In this document: positions 1 to 13,161 of the stretch, piece after piece
Layout: the number at the start of each line of letters is the position of its first letter
How positions within the stretch are numbered: the first letter of the stretch is position 1
Source: Balanoglossus misakiensis
Lineage: Eukaryota; Hemichordata
DNA: 64,000 nt
Assembly (NCBI GenBank): GCA_040954595.2
Contig: CM082584.2
Span: 7,006,001-7,070,000, forward strand
Reading direction: 5' to 3'
Notes under the pieces: model-generated
Database searches by the model: none
What the model was told of the DNA's origin: nothing
Seen by the model: only the letters and a program-made list of their open reading frames with translations
Translations under genes and position numbers: made by a program

Positions 1-3000
1 CGGTCGTCAGTCTGTAAGTGTAAGACCCTTCAGACTCGCCCATTCTGTGCATTTGTATACCGATTTCCGTTCAACTCTGTCGTGTGTACTAATGCCTTGC
101 AACCGTATGCGCATTTTTCAACAATGGGCTAACGTATTACAAGTATTTTACGTAAGTTAATTGGCCACTCGATAAAAGAACCCGCGGCACTAACCATAGA
201 GATTGGGGGAAACAGAATAGTCTGAAGGTGTAGAGTAGATGCACATTGAATCCCGGCAAAGAAAGACCAGCTCCTTCGTTTGTGATAATCAGATCCTGTC
301 TGAACCTTTTGTCCCTAACCCAGATGTCTGATTGAAGGATCCCAAGTATTAATCTGGTGACACAATCCATGGAAAGGCGAAAAATTCCGAACATTTGGTT
401 GATTTTCACTTCAATATTCATGATGGCTGTGTGTATACATGTATCTATCGGAATCTTACAGCATAGCACTTGATGCAATGTGCGTGTATTTCAACACACT
501 GAGAACTTAATTCAACAAGACTTAAAGTGTCCCATAGCTGAGATGCTTGGAGTTTCCACTACACCGTTATTACATCACCGGCATGCACTGAACTTCTCAT
601 CGTTCAGTCGTACTGGTATCCCCTTATCAGTAACTTTCACGAAAGTCAATCCATGGTCAATCAAACATGGCACTCGCCTGTGATTTTCTAGGAAGTTTAG
701 GATTTCAACCAAAGTATCATTTAATACACATGGCTGATAATATTTGGAAGTCGATTGGGCACTCGACTGCATACAGTAGTCTCATTGTACGGTTGTTTTC
801 GAGAATGTGAAGTTGTGGTTGACTGATGTTAAACAAGCAAGTGTTTACATATGATGTTGACATGCCTTTCCATTGGTTTAATACAGTACAGAATACGTTA
901 CGTCACCGTGAGCTCTTGTTGTTGGCATTTCCCCTCGGCATTGCGGTTATTTTTTCAAAACTTTCAAAGTCAATCAAACAATTTGTTTGAAGACCCTGAG
1001 AGATAGGTACCGTTGGAACATTCGTTGTAACCTTACGTCATGTAACATCATCTTTGTCGTTGTCGTCGTCGTCGTCGTCTTCATCATCATCATCATCATC
1101 ACCATCATCATCACCGTACAGTACATGTACTTAAATTGATGACTAGTTTCGAAAAAAAGTTGTCTTATCTCAAAATGACTATAACGACTTTTGTTTAAAC
1201 ACAGCACGGTCACTCGACACAGCAGGCTTGGAAACCGTTTTGATACAAAAAATCGGGCAAATTACTAGTACATGTATGTATGGTTTGGCAAAAATTCCGC
1301 AAACACTTTGCATTGTCTGTCATATTAGAATCGGCGTGTGGTCCCATCCATCGGCTCACTTTCCACGTATTAACGAAATTCCGGCCATTGAACCATTTTT
1401 TGGACCATGGCCAGAAATTGAGTTCCGATTCTTTATGTTTGGACGGAGCGCCACACATGGACAGTGCGGACAAAAAGGGCGGACAAATGAGACGTAATAC
1501 GTTCCCGAGACAGCCCTCGAGCAGAAACTCATCATTGTGGTGAAAATATTTCGGGTTGTTGTGGAATTTACGAGGCTAAACCCACTATTTGCGCAGCCAA
1601 GGAGATACTGGTATTCAGACACTTCTCCCATGCAGACATGGTTCTCGGGCAATGTCTTCAGACGAATAGAAAATAGTGACCCGATTAACGGTAACCCCCA
1701 TCGCCAGTCAAGTGCCGCGGCGGTTATCTAGTTCTTCATCATCAAAACACGGCTTTCGGAAATTCCACCAAATATTAGGGCCACGAACCCGAGGAAAGAT
1801 CCGCAACGCCCTCTACGTGTTGCGTTTCCTCACGCTCTATACTCTAGATCTAATGGTCTCATCTAGGGGTGTGCAAGATCTAATGCTGGCGGTAGACGTG
1901 TATCCCTCCTTGATCTAATAATTCTCTCTTTGGCCGAATTTCTTATTTATGCAAATGAGACTAGGGCAAGCGAGCCACAGAGGAAAATATTCCCCGCGCC
2001 ATCTCTGGTTCTTGCGATGTCTTGAGTATATCGACAACTTTTGTTTATCGAGTTGTAAAGCCAATTTCTATAGGCGTTTTGTATGCAGCTGTAGCAGATG
2101 AGTGCGAACCTACGAATGCCAATGGAGTCATTTTCTGTTGAAATACAGTGGCCAGTCCCAGTACACAAACTATACAGGTACTTATATGAAAACACAAAGT
2201 CAAGGGTCACCAACGATTCAAACACTCTCATCCTTCATCAAATCGTTTTTCCCCTTTGGAAACAGAAATACACAGGTGACCTTCAGTTCGAGTCAACAAC
2301 TCTCCTTGACTGTGACTACAACAAACTTTTATTTAACTGTTTCGCTGTTTGTTCGCTGGCGACTTGTTTATTTGTGCATTTTGAGTGTCAACGTGGTCAA
2401 ACGTCACGGAATTGTTCGGTGACAACCGGAGACGATTGTTCCCGTCACGCGCCTGGCGTCTTACTCTGCTAATTGGAATACATGTATGCTTCTTTTGGTG
2501 CATAAACCCTGAAGCGGGGTGTTTACAAACACGCAGAGGCCGGCGTCGCCAAAACAACACCAAATATTGGTACTCCTCTGCGGAGAGTGACGTCATCACG
2601 AGCCGTGACATCACTCATCAGGCATTTTGGTCGATCCATTGCCATGAGCAGTGATTTTATTCCCTACACAGTTCTGTTCTATAAAACAGAACTTTTGCAA
2701 TCTGGACATTAAAATGTGGGAAGAATGCGCACTTTAGCACATACCTATTAGAAAAATATTGTATCGTTGGAGAATTCTGTCTTCTTAGTGTCGACGTTAT
2801 TGCCGATAGATCACTTCAGGGTGAGAATATAAAAAACAACCCACGCATAGTCAGTCGCCTCGAGGTGTGAAGTTTAAGGGAGACACTTTATTGACTTGAT
2901 TAAGAGCGTCTGCAAGAATACTGACAAAAGATCATAAACAACACATTCTCGAGAAAGGGAAGGGGTATTTTTATACGGAATCTTTAGGGGCCACCTGTGT

Positions 3001-6000
3001 CACATGCCGCGACGCGTCATTCTGGGGTCATATCCATGTCATTATCTGGGGGTGACGATGCATAAGTTTCTGCCGGTGTAAAAATGATTGTCCGAAGTCA
3101 ACATGCTGGCAGTCAACTTGTATGTTGTATTTAATGTTCCATTAATATGATTAGATAGACACTGAATTGGTTTTCGTGATCCGACTCAAACTACTCTTCC
3201 TAATACTACAGTCACATCGGTGTGTGGTAATCATTTTCTCGCTGTTTCTATCAGACGACGGCTGAATGATGACGTGTATACCTCCCGTGTGACAGGACCG
3301 ATTGTGCGTATAATCAAGATGTCGCAGATGACTAAGAGGTTGAAATGGAGAACACACACGGGTCATTGATTTCGTTGATCGGTGGGAGTGTGAAGGTGCA
3401 TATTACGCACCGCTGACAGGCTGGGAAATTGCAGCCCAGGGTATATGTCACCGTAAAAGATGCGACGATCGCTTCACTGCGCAAGTACACTGAAACTCAG
3501 TGACATGTTTAATGGCAAATGGCATAGGCCCGTCTTCCTCTGCGAGAACCGGAAGTGTATAGTTATTACCCAGTTGTCCGTGCAGGAAGCGATCAAAACG
3601 AGTCGATCTGCGCACGCCCACATCCCCGACTCACTACACGAACGACGGCAACTTTGAGAACTACATGTAAGTACTGGACATTATTTAATGATATTGATCC
3701 GAGTTGAAACCTGAGTCAAAAGAAAGACGCCAATTTAACCTTTAGGGATATAACTGTGTAGCGTAAATTCACTGTGACAGTATTTCCCTCGTCGTTTTAT
3801 ATATCGTGAGAATTCAACTCTCGCAAATTATTCTTAAACGAACTACTACGAATTTTTCTTTACGCATCGATAAGTTTTAGCCATGGACAAAGAAGAGACG
3901 GAACAGGATCAACATCGGTCTGCTGATGCAACGCAAGGTCAGAGACACTGCCCCGATATAAACATATGCAAACTACCATTACGTCAGGAAAACTGAACAT
4001 AGTCCACTTGGTTGAAATATGTCCCGGATCTTAACGTGCGCATGTGCAGTTGTGTGTGAAGCCAATACAGAATTTCAACGTAAAATGTTGATAAAGGCTG
4101 GTGAAAACTGAACTCGTGAACCCGTGCTGGACATTATTCGAGTCGTGTAGTTGTCCGTAATGGCGACACTCGACGATAGTTCACAAAGAACAGAGCGATT
4201 AATATCTTTCCTGTTTTTAATTGAAATGCATAGATCTGCTGCAAACGACGGCGCTTTGGGAGATATAACTTCACGAATAGGACTATGCTGTCGTCTCTCC
4301 CCCGTGAATTTCACATCATTACAGTGTACAATTAATGGACCATACAGTACTTTACGACGTCTTTGAAACTTTGTTTATAAAAAAAGAGGACATATAAAAA
4401 TTACTGGCGCGAGACGTGTCAGGTATATGAGTTCCATGTGTCGTCTGCCTTCTGGAGTTGAGTGGCTCATCCATCTTCATTAAATACTCTTACCTGTAAT
4501 TGCGACAAGAGAGCGGAAAGATTAGACTGTGTGACTTTTTTGTTGGGTTATACTTTTGCCGGGTCGACAATTGTACATAAACCAGGGCATTCCGTAACCC
4601 TTGCGTGCTTATAGGGAGCCTATGTTCTGTGCGAAGATAATGACATGGCGGATCGGAACCCGAACGACAATCCCACAATCCCAAGAGGTGTCCCGGATGA
4701 AGACACGACAATTGAATAGGTTTTACTGTAAGCAGATTAACTTCTGTGTATCTAGCTGCCACTGCTCTGTTTGGGGTTTTACTGCTACAATCCGATCAGT
4801 CTGAATAGAAAAAGACAACTCTCGTTGACATTGTCAAGTTTTAAGTACTAAAGATTTGGTTTCTTGACAAAACACAAACTACTAGTACTTATAACCTTTC
4901 TCACGAGCAGTCATTTGGCGTGATCTCGTCTCACAACAACGTGCACAACACAGAACGGCCGAGACCCTGCGAGATTACGCGTGGCTAGGGACTTTATATA
5001 TGTGCGAAACTTACCGGTGGTGCTATAATGTGTGTTACGGTAACTTTGCGCGGCTAAACAGCACTGATTTCCCTGTCAGAAAAAGAATCCGATTTCAAAT
5101 GCATTTTCCTATCGCGAGAGAAAACGCGCTCAATTAACTATTTTGTTCACACAAATCTATATTTATACGTCGGGTGAGTAGTTTCTCGGCTATGTGCATT
5201 CGACTAATAACAGAGCTATTTTTGAAGCACAATTTCCTGATTTAACTTGGCGGTAAGATTGACATTCTCTTTTCAATTCACACCCCTTCATTCAGCTAAC
5301 CATGCGCGACTTTAGAATTAAATGTTGTATATATTATCGCAAAAATAATTATAGGGCACGTGTGTCCTCTTGATGTACACATCCTTTTTATGGAGTAGAA
5401 ATTCCTCTTAGAGGATTTCTCTTTGTTTATCACAGACCGACTATATATTGATATCGAATTATTAATTTGTTCAGTGTCACGTGTTCAATCGAAAATCTGC
5501 ATGCAGATCTCAAAGGGAATTCTATCTGTTTCATTCTTCGTGACCGACCCATCTTTTTTTACTTGTCAAACGATCATGATGGGAAATATAATCGAATATA
5601 ATACTGAGCCCCTTTATACCAGTAAAGTTTTAGCAGTCGACGGTGCGACAAGTTCATTCTCGTCCTCTAGATGTTTTTACGGCTTTGAATGGTTGATGGG
5701 TGGGTGGGTGGTGGGTTAATTGCTTCGATTTATGAGATTAAGGAATTGAAGAGAGGTACACATAAAATCAAGCTCTCATACTTCCGTGAATCAAGAATGG
5801 AGTGGGCGTTAGCATGGAAATCTTCAAAATGAGCAATTAGATTTCGCTCAATAAGGTGATAATAATATCATAAAAATCGGGTGTTTTTGGCACGACAAGC
5901 TTCGCCAATCATTTATATGGCATTTATATGACCGGTTTTCTATATACTCATCGTTCGACCAATTTCCTTTTCTAATAAAATTGTAATGACTATAAGAAGT

Positions 6001-6003
6001 ACA
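1..6003. other. Intergenic region, no gene supported
   Basis: Open frames here are short (up to about 124 codons), overlap one another on both strands, and show no recognisable domain, signal peptide or consistent pair of splice sites. The stretch holds a short GTC/ATC microsatellite near 1045-1115 and one CRE palindrome (2588-2595). I see nothing else that I can defend as a gene. A partial gene with small exons cannot be excluded by reading alone. Confidence 0.5.
1045..1115. repeat. Trinucleotide microsatellite (GTC)n/(ATC)n
   Basis: Runs of GTC followed by ATC/TCATCA units with a few interruptions. It explains the poly-Met and poly-Thr open frame on the minus strand here, which is not a gene. 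Confidence 0.9.
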
Positions 6004-6009
6004 TTTATT
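6004..6009 (-). terminator. Possible polyadenylation signal for cysteine-rich gene A
   Basis: The minus strand reads AATAAA here, about 340 bases past the stop codon of the first cysteine-rich peptide gene. Only the hexamer supports this, and other hexamers could be used. Confidence 0.3.
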
Positions 6010-6345
6010 GCATCACAAGCTTATCGAAATGGATTTGTACGAATGTATTTTTTTTGTATTGATCTTTTTCCGATATACTGGTACTACCCTTAGTGTGATT
6101 TTGGTGTACAAAGAATTGAGAGGAAGTCTGGCCAACCCCCTCCTGAACGAAGGCATTACGTTTTAACATGTACAGGCCTATCAAATGATATATAGTTTAA
6201 GGCGCGTATACGTACCATTTTTGCTATTTCTGTCAGTACGTCTCTTTACTGCACCAAACGCAATAATAATTCCCGAGTACAACTGCAAATCGCGATGGTC
6301 TCAACGAATAAATAATCGACAGTTCTCACCTGATCCGTTATAGGC

Positions 6346-6929
6346 CTAACCCCTGTTGTATTTGACAAGAAGGTCGTGCAGGTTTTTGAATGCTCCAGAA
6401 TTTCGACAGTAATACTGGATGCATTCCAGGCCTTCGTCGCAATCGTCGTCGCTCGTGCACACTATCATGTGCTGTATTCTGGGTTCTTCGCAGTGGAAAC
6501 CCTGGCACATGTAGTTACGCGGGCAGTCCCTGTCGTTTCGGCACCAAGCGCGCTGGTACTGCAACAACAAAGTGAAAATCCTCGCCAATATGAATTCAGT
6601 TAACCCAAAAGTGTAAAAAAAATTGCAGGGTGACTTGCAAGCCACTTTGTCACGTGAGTGAGAGCCATACCGCGGCCGCAGACAGGACTACTGCCTTGAT
6701 TCAAATATTCAAACTTTGCAAGTAACAAGTATTCGACTCTAGGAGGAAATCTGTGATATAAAAAGTGTTTGAAGGATTGTTGGAAAAGATAAAATAAATT
6801 ACGCTAAAAAATAAGAAACTTCTTTTTCTGGAAATGTGGTGAAATGTGACTTACATAGGGGTAACTTTGCACAGCGTTTAGCAGAAGCAGTAGCGTCGCA
6901 AGTGTCACTGCAAACTTGGCCGTCTCCAT
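6346..6929 (-). CDS. Cysteine-rich secreted peptide A (two exons)
   Basis: Two coding exons: 6855-6929 and 6346-6558 (stop TAG at 6346-6348). Together they encode 95 residues. Exon 1 encodes a classic signal peptide (METAKF, then a Leu-rich core, then a NAVQS-type cleavage region) and ends at GTAAGT in phase 0. Exon 2 follows a pyrimidine-rich TTGTTGCAG acceptor and begins with a Tyr codon. The mature part has eight cysteines in two equal units spaced C-x5-C-x5-C-x4-C, each with Asp between the first two cysteines, then a tail of about 19 residues ending in Arg-Gly. The terminal Gly could be an amidation donor, which is inference. A TATA box lies about 117 bases upstream of the ATG. Three relatives lie further along the same strand. 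I do not recognise the family; the spacing loosely recalls EB-like or Dickkopf-type units. A secreted signalling, defence or venom-like peptide is possible, with function unknown. Confidence 0.85.
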
Positions 6930-7045
6930 CTCTCAGTCTGCTGTTTGGTTTTCTTTCGTTCTCAAGCGAGCTGGTAATTCTCTCCAAACGTTCGGCGCGA
7001 TGCTCGAGGTGTTAACAGGATCGAGTAAAACATAACGGCTGCTGG

Positions 7046-7054
7046 TTTATATAC
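7046..7054 (-). promoter_or_regulatory. TATA box of cysteine-rich gene A
   Basis: The minus strand reads GTATATAAA. A start site about 30 bases downstream would give a 5' leader of roughly 85-90 bases with the METAKF Met as the first good ATG. A full CRE palindrome (7072-7079) lies about 18 bases upstream of the box. Confidence 0.6.
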
Positions 7055-7071
7055 TTATTGAGATGTCAACA

Positions 7072-7079
7072 TGACGTCA
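7072..7079. promoter_or_regulatory. CRE palindrome TGACGTCA in gene A promoter
   Basis: Perfect 8-base palindrome matching the known CREB/ATF site, just upstream of the TATA box of the first cysteine-rich gene. The fourth gene also has one upstream of its TATA-like box (38212-38219). The same motif is common elsewhere in the first 40 kb, so function at this copy is inference. Confidence 0.45.
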
Positions 7080-7507
7080 TCATAATCGAGGAAACAGCAA
7101 AATGGCGCGGTAATTACATTTTAATTCGAAGGCGCAGGGTTGACAGCGGATAGGTCGTTGACAATATAAAGCGAGATTAACGATTATTAAAACGCGCGCG
7201 GGGGAATATTTGAACAAACTGAATGGCACGACAAGTTCTGGGCGGAAACGGGGGGGCTGTAGTTTCTTTGAATGATTTCTTTCGTTCTGTTTTGACGATG
7301 CCAATGGAGGACGACTAGAAGTGATTAGGGAGTTTTCAGTTATTACAGAGGGAGGGGGCAGAGAACTTTGGGGGAGGGTCATTTTTTTATAAACACGTTG
7401 TTTGGAGGTTTTTTTTGTGACGCAATCAGAGTATGAAAATATGTACTTCAAAGTAACAGTTTGAGTTTAGGGTAATCGTTCAATGCCTGTAAGACACACG
7501 TCACCAC

Positions 7508-8058
7508 CACCTGGTGTGAAGCCTGACCAATCGTGAAGTATATATCTTCGTGTCAGCCAATTAACAATTGGAACACGCTTACAACTGAGTTTAGGGACTG
7601 CCATTGGTTGAGAGTGACCACGTAGTGCATAGATAAGATCACCAGGTGCTTTAGCACGTTTGAACTCGCCACTTCATTCGTGTCACCCCTTTCACGGTGA
7701 AAACATCGTTTCTGAAAACGACGGTGCATTGGATACCCAAAACGACTCGGAGTTGAGGAGAGAAGCAGCTCAGAAAGACGTGACGAGGCTAACGAGGATG
7801 ACTGGTTGTTCCGGGGTTTTTGGAAAACTTCTGGGGAGGAAATTCGCCGGCGAAAAACAACTGCCATTCCGATCCATCATGTAACAGGTGAGCATTCGCA
7901 CCATTCTCTTGTGTCTTGATAAAATGGCGTGATTACAGTCTAACTATACCCAGAACAAGCTGGCATCACTGAGCATTGATGACACAATGTAAAGTATATG
8001 GACAGCATAATTAATTACATTATCTTGTTCTGGGAAATATTAAATTGCAATTGTGCCA
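7508..8058. repeat. Diverged duplicated block, copy 1
   Basis: Aligns by eye with 14331-14843 over several blocks: CACCTGGTG at the left end, a CCAAT...ATTGG palindrome (7557-7571), a stretch near 7795-7865, a shared AACAGGTGAGCAT (about 7884-7896), an inverted pair CCCAGAACAAG / CTTGTTCTGGG (7949-7959 and 8024-8034), and ATATTAAATTG near the right end. On the minus strand both copies keep an open frame starting at an aligned Met (MAVxF); on the plus strand GTGAGC could be a splice donor. It may be a gene remnant, a promoter plus first exon, or an old transposon. It lies about 580 bases upstream of the gene A start codon. Confidence 0.6.
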
Positions 8059-9333
8059 TGTTATATTATTTGTTTGTTTTCTTTGCAAACAAGTATGGGG
8101 GGGGGCAATTTAAATAAAAATGGCAGGAGGGCCTTATTGTACGTGATCGATATACCCAAAATTCCCCCTCCCCACAATGATCATTGAACTCTCCCTTAAT
8201 ACCAAGAGCTCTATACTACTCTAAAGCTTGGGTGAAAAGTCGCATTTCAAGGAAAGGGAGTTTTGCACCACAAAATTTAACTTATTCAGCAATTTTTATC
8301 GGCTATGATTAAGCCTTTATACCCAAGAAATGATAGCACAATTGTACGTTATTCTACAGTCTAAATCGTCAACTTGCCACGCCCTCTATAGAAAAGATGA
8401 GAATGTTCCCAAAGATACACGGTGAAGATGAAAGATGTTAAGCATTGTTACCTCGAACCGGAAGTACGCGTGCGCACGATTTGTCGCTGAGAAGTCGCAG
8501 TATATATTTCCTTGAGATTAATACTTGTGTCGGAGGAAACGGGCAACTGGCTTGTAATTCCCGACGCGTTATCCTGCGGAATGATTTCTGACAGCACATG
8601 CAGTTCAGGGGATTAATTTAATGAAACCATGGCGATATGCGCGGGGGAATCACAGGAACTAGTTCAATCAGTGTCAAAATGAAGGTCAACATCGATCTCT
8701 GTGGCACGCAGAGCAAGACTGAGGAAATGACCGTCCTCTTTGGACCATGACGGTAATGGAGCTTCGTTTGATTTCACACATCGATTTTGACGTGTGATGC
8801 ATTGTATATGGTGGCCAAGAATTACAAAAGAAAACCAAGAACGATATGAAGTGGAAAGCGTGTTACTTTATTTTTTACCTGCAAATTACATTTTACTTTT
8901 TTTTATTCGTTAATTTCCATGCGTACAATACTGGTGCAGACAGGACAAAAAACACGTCACACGAATCTGCGGAAATACCTAAAACCCACGAGACTCGATT
9001 CAGCTTAATTCAATGCAGAGAAAGCCGATTGCTTTTTAGCTTTCGGTTGACAAATATTGGGTGGGCGTCATTTTCAAGAAGTTTCTACAATGATTGCTTT
9101 TTTGTTGAGGATGTGAATGCTCGCACAAGCTTGTAATCTCCGGCAAAAAGACAGCGACATTAATAGTCTCTCAGAAGCCGTTGAAGCCAGGCAGCATGAC
9201 GTCATCGGAGATTTAGAAAGACGACTCTTCTCGGTGCTAGCGGGCCAACGATCTTCCGGCCATTCACACCCAGATTGCGTTGACGTCACAAATCGTATCC
9301 TGGAAAATCTTCAGAAATCGTGCTACTCAAAAA

Positions 9334-9371
<38 letters not shown>

Positions 9372-9925
9372 TACTATCGGAAACTAAAGCAACTTAATGG
9401 TGAATGAAATAATAAGACTGTGAGATTGCAGAGAAGCTGACTATTTATCACAAATCTTCAATTTATCTGCAAGCTTCTGAAGACAATTCGAACTAGGCTT
9501 TGGGATAACTTGGCCTGGAATATATTACATCATCGAGATCGGAAAAGAGAAATTGGACTATGAAGCGCATTATTCGTTTTTACTCTGTTGTTTGATTTGA
9601 TTGAGACGATTGACGAGATATCTTGACCACGGTCCGGGTGAACGCCTTTTACCGCTGAAACATAAAAAAGAATGAAATGAGCAGAGGTCTTGAAAATTCT
9701 GCTCAATCGACAGAAATACTTGAGGAGGCTCTCTTTCCTGGTAAACGAAGGCCAGGTGAGATCTTCAACGATTCCGTTGGCGGCGGGCTTCATTGCTACG
9801 CCACATACGGGTTGTTATAGACAGTGAATACAGATGTGTCTCGTAAAATGCTAATATATCTGCCTGTCTTTCTGTCTTGTTGACGCTAGGTATGTATCAA
9901 TGAGCTGTAAGGATTTTTTGTTGAC
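8059..9925. other. Intergenic region between peptide genes A and B
   Basis: No supported coding exon. It holds two CRE palindromes (9197-9204, 9281-9288), a TGTC microsatellite (9335-9370) and AT-rich sequence. Open frames of up to about 96 codons have no recognisable features. Confidence 0.5.
9335..9370. repeat. (TGTC)n microsatellite
   Basis: About nine uninterrupted TGTC units. The same unit recurs at about 10795-10820 and at 47574-47663. Confidence 0.95.
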
Positions 9926-10123
9926 TTACGGCATGATATTTCTGTAGGCATTTTCAGGGTCTCTGCAACGCCAATTGATGCACTGCATGCCGTAGGGTTC
10001 GCATTTCTCGTCAGTTGCGCAGCTGTAGAGCCTGATCGTCGGTTCGCAGATCAGAGCGACGCACGACATACCGTAATCACAGTCCCAGTCATACCTGCAC
10101 CCGTTCATATAACTGTAGAGGTA
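9926..10123 (-). CDS. Cysteine-rich secreted peptide B, mature-peptide exon
   Basis: This exon is preceded on the minus strand by TTTCCTTCGCATTGCAG and starts with a Tyr codon, as in the other three family members. It runs 65 codons to a TAA at 9926-9928. Eight cysteines form two units, C-x5-C-x5-C-x4-C and C-x5-C-x6-C-x4-C, with eight residues between the units. The tail is short (RDPENAYRNIMP) and lacks the Gly-rich LFT ending of the third and fourth genes. An in-frame alternative acceptor (CTACAG at 10157-10158) would add eleven hydrophobic residues. The signal-peptide exon is not nearby; the best candidate is 17155-17232, which implies an intron of about 7 kb. Without that exon this would be a pseudogene or an incomplete gene, but the reading frame is intact. 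Confidence 0.75.
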   Translation of the reverse strand, partial: YLYSYMNGCRYDWDCDYGMSCVALICEPTIRLYSCATDEKCEPYGMQCINWRCRDPENAYRNIMP

Positions 10124-10156
10124 CTGCAATGCGAAGGAAATGTACAATAAATGCAA

Positions 10157-10272
10157 CTGTAGGTAGGTAGGTAGGTAGGTAGGTAGGTAGGTAGGTAGGT
10201 AGGTAGGTAGGTAGGTAGTTAGGTAGGTAGGTATGCAGGCAGGCAGGTAGGTATGCAGGCAGGCAGGTAGGC
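10157..10272. repeat. (GTAG)n/(CTAC)n tandem repeat in the gene B intron
   Basis: A run of GTAG units with some GCAG and GTAT variants, ending near 10272. On the minus strand it reads as a CCTA-rich pyrimidine tract ending about 34 bases before the exon 2 acceptor of peptide gene B. It creates the spurious Leu-Pro-Thr-Tyr repeat frame on the minus strand. Confidence 0.95.
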
Positions 10273-13161
10273 ATCCATGTATGGGGGAATAAATACTAAA
10301 GGCGCAGCTAATATTCCCTGTTTACTTTGGGCCTATCACTTCTGGCGAAATGGAAGTCAGGGCTGCGTCTCGAAGCAAGAATTAAACAGCGTCTGCAAAA
10401 CAACGGCCACGTTTATTACCCACGGCACGTCAAAGCGGTTCGTCATCATAAACGATTTAGTCGAATAAAGACGATAAAATCAGACAGCGACGATTGAACC
10501 TAACACCTGTGCCGTAGATGAGTAGAAAGCTAATAAAGCCGCTTTGGGAGTTTGTATATCGAAGGCAATCTAGGAAAGAGCCGACACCGCTTCCCGAGCG
10601 AGTGTAATAATTTCGCCGTCACATCGGCACAATGTCTTTGCGTAGTTCATTTAAGATTTATTCCTCCTGTTGGGTAAATTTGATTGAAATTAGTTTTCGT
10701 TTTATTGGGCATATGGGTTTTTTATTTCGATGCGTTACGTTGACGTCGAACTCACAATCAGTCGATATCGCATAGTCTTGACGTATATTCATGTCTTTCT
10801 GTCTGTCTGTCTGTCTGTTTGCCTACCTGCCTCTCTCCGTCTCCCCTCCCCCTTCCCTTCCCTTAGACCCAGGTTGAATATCCTCCGCCCAGCCACAATA
10901 ATAATACGGTACGTTTACAACGAGTTCTATTAATGGACTTCAATCTTCGCCGAAGAGAGCGTGCGGCAACTTCTCGCTTGTCACTTTACCTTCTCGTAAT
11001 GCATTCGAAGGAAATAGAATGCAAATATGTCTATCTTGAAACTGCCTCTATATGCGCGTTTTATTCTCGATTTGTGTATTGAGCATTGGAGTCGCCGCAC
11101 AGATCGGACTTGATCTGGGTATCTGAACTGTCAGATTGAGGTCGGGCATCGCGAATGAACCTCGGGGATTGTGACGTGACTGCAGAGATGAAACCGGGCA
11201 GATATTTATCTGCAGTTAAAGTTAAATTTGTATTCTGCTCGGGTCGGCCGCACGTCAATTTACTTAATTGGGCCAAACACTTAATTCAAATACTCTGTAC
11301 AAATTGGAGAAGTATCTACTCATCAATGCACAACCAGGGTAATGTACTTCCGACATCATCCGACAGACAATGTATCTCAGGATGTTTTTTTCGAGAAAGG
11401 GTTCTCTCTCCCTCGCCTATTCAGATGATCACGCGAGACCTGCTTTCAATCAATCACTATGGACCATTTCCCGCCTTGTAATTTAGCTGATGACTGACTG
11501 AGCTGTCAACAGTGAAGTTTTGTCGCGCTTGTAACAGAAAAAAAAATTGTTGAAAAGTAGTTGTTCGTAGAAGTTGTAGTAATAGTTAGTAAATTTTCCT
11601 CAAAAGTGTTCTGACAAGTAGCTGAAAATAGATGTAAAGACACCAATCATATGACCTGATCGTGAATTCGCACTGAAGTACATCGCTTGTTTTTTCCGAC
11701 GACGAAATACAACGGAAATGTTGTGAATCTCGCCGAGCCCACGCGTTTCCGGAGACGCGACGAGACTTTGGGACACGACGTGTCAGAGAACAGGCTTTGT
11801 CTTTTCCTTTGCCGCGCACGATTATACGAAGGATCGGCGGTAATCAAAATTTGGCTGGATTAACGCTCTTAAAAGGAAATTCACAACTTCCTATTGATTT
11901 TTCAACGCAGCTGGATGACTTGAATGCATGATGTTGAGCGGGCACTGCTCAGAATATGAAGTTAACTTCTATAGCGTATGAAAGGGAAAAAAGTTTAACT
12001 GTGTGTATATTGCATTTATTTCGTCAAATTTCAGACATAACTATAACGTTATGACTGCGAGGTGGATGATTGGATCATATCACGACACGAATTGACGTTT
12101 TCCTTGAAACAAAATTGAATGGGCCAAACATGTCTGAGTCAGAGCATGAAAATGCGTAACAAAATGGATGCCTATAGCAACCATATTTGATCGCATCGTA
12201 ATGCAAATAGATGCGCATATGCAGGTCACAGTACTCTACCCTTGCATCAATTCTGAATGTAATGACTGGACCTTTTCAGAAAAGTTATCCCCACTGAAAT
12301 TCTTCAATTAAAACGGTCTATCATATGCCCAGTAATAATCAAACCACAGGTGACTGAGTTTTCCGCTATTTAATGTCAAAACTACAATAAAATGCCCACT
12401 TCATTCTTCATAACGTCCAATCATCAGGGGGACCCAGTGTAAGATCCAACGTGCAAGGGTTGATGAGCACTGTCTTCGATTCCACAAAGATGTATAAATT
12501 GAGGGGGGAAGTTTCATAATAAATGACATTTCCGATTTTACGAGTGACCGTTGACCAGACGAACACTCAATCTGTCCGAATTCAGACAGACGCGTGTCCC
12601 CAATTAAAACAGTTTTCACACGGGAGATGGGGGGGGGGGGAGAGACATTGCTCGTTGCGTGGCTATTAAGACGTCCGGGTAGCGAATGTGTTGAGAAATT
12701 CTCCCCGGTGATAAGGAGGGAGATAAAACACGCCAGTTAAAGTCGCTCTTTACAGTACAGCAGCGAGTAAATCAACTAATTCCACCGGAGCTGTGTTCGA
12801 GTTTTCAATAAATCTGAAGGCGAAACTTCCCACTAGGAGATAGACACGGCGCATCAGTTTGCTTTAAATATTACAGGAACCGTCAATCGTTAATGACGCG
12901 CAGGCGTTAAATCGATGTCGCGTGGAATTGCATATTAGCTGTGGTGCACTGATCTGTCCCGGTGAGGGTTGCTGTGCTATCGTAAATTCACGTTTGCACC
13001 AACCTAGTTGCCAATTTCTTAGATGTGTCATTACCTTGTTTGCACAACCTGCCTTCAAACTGACAGATCCTCCAATGATGAATTTATTACCACCAAGTGA
13101 AAACAAAAACTTATAAATATTGTTATCCCCATTCCTCATAATTGTTTTCAGTACTACCTCC
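10273..13161. other. Putative gene B intron or intergenic sequence
   Basis: No domain-bearing exon seen. It contains a short TCTG microsatellite (about 10795-10820), a G run near 12627-12640, and open frames up to about 108 codons without recognisable features. I searched the minus strand by eye for a nearer signal-peptide exon for gene B and found none as good as 17155-17232. Confidence 0.45.

Noticed and set aside
10089-10274. Minus-strand frame with repeated Leu-Pro-Thr-Tyr
   Set aside because: Translation of the GTAG tandem repeat; the real exon uses another frame and starts at 10123.
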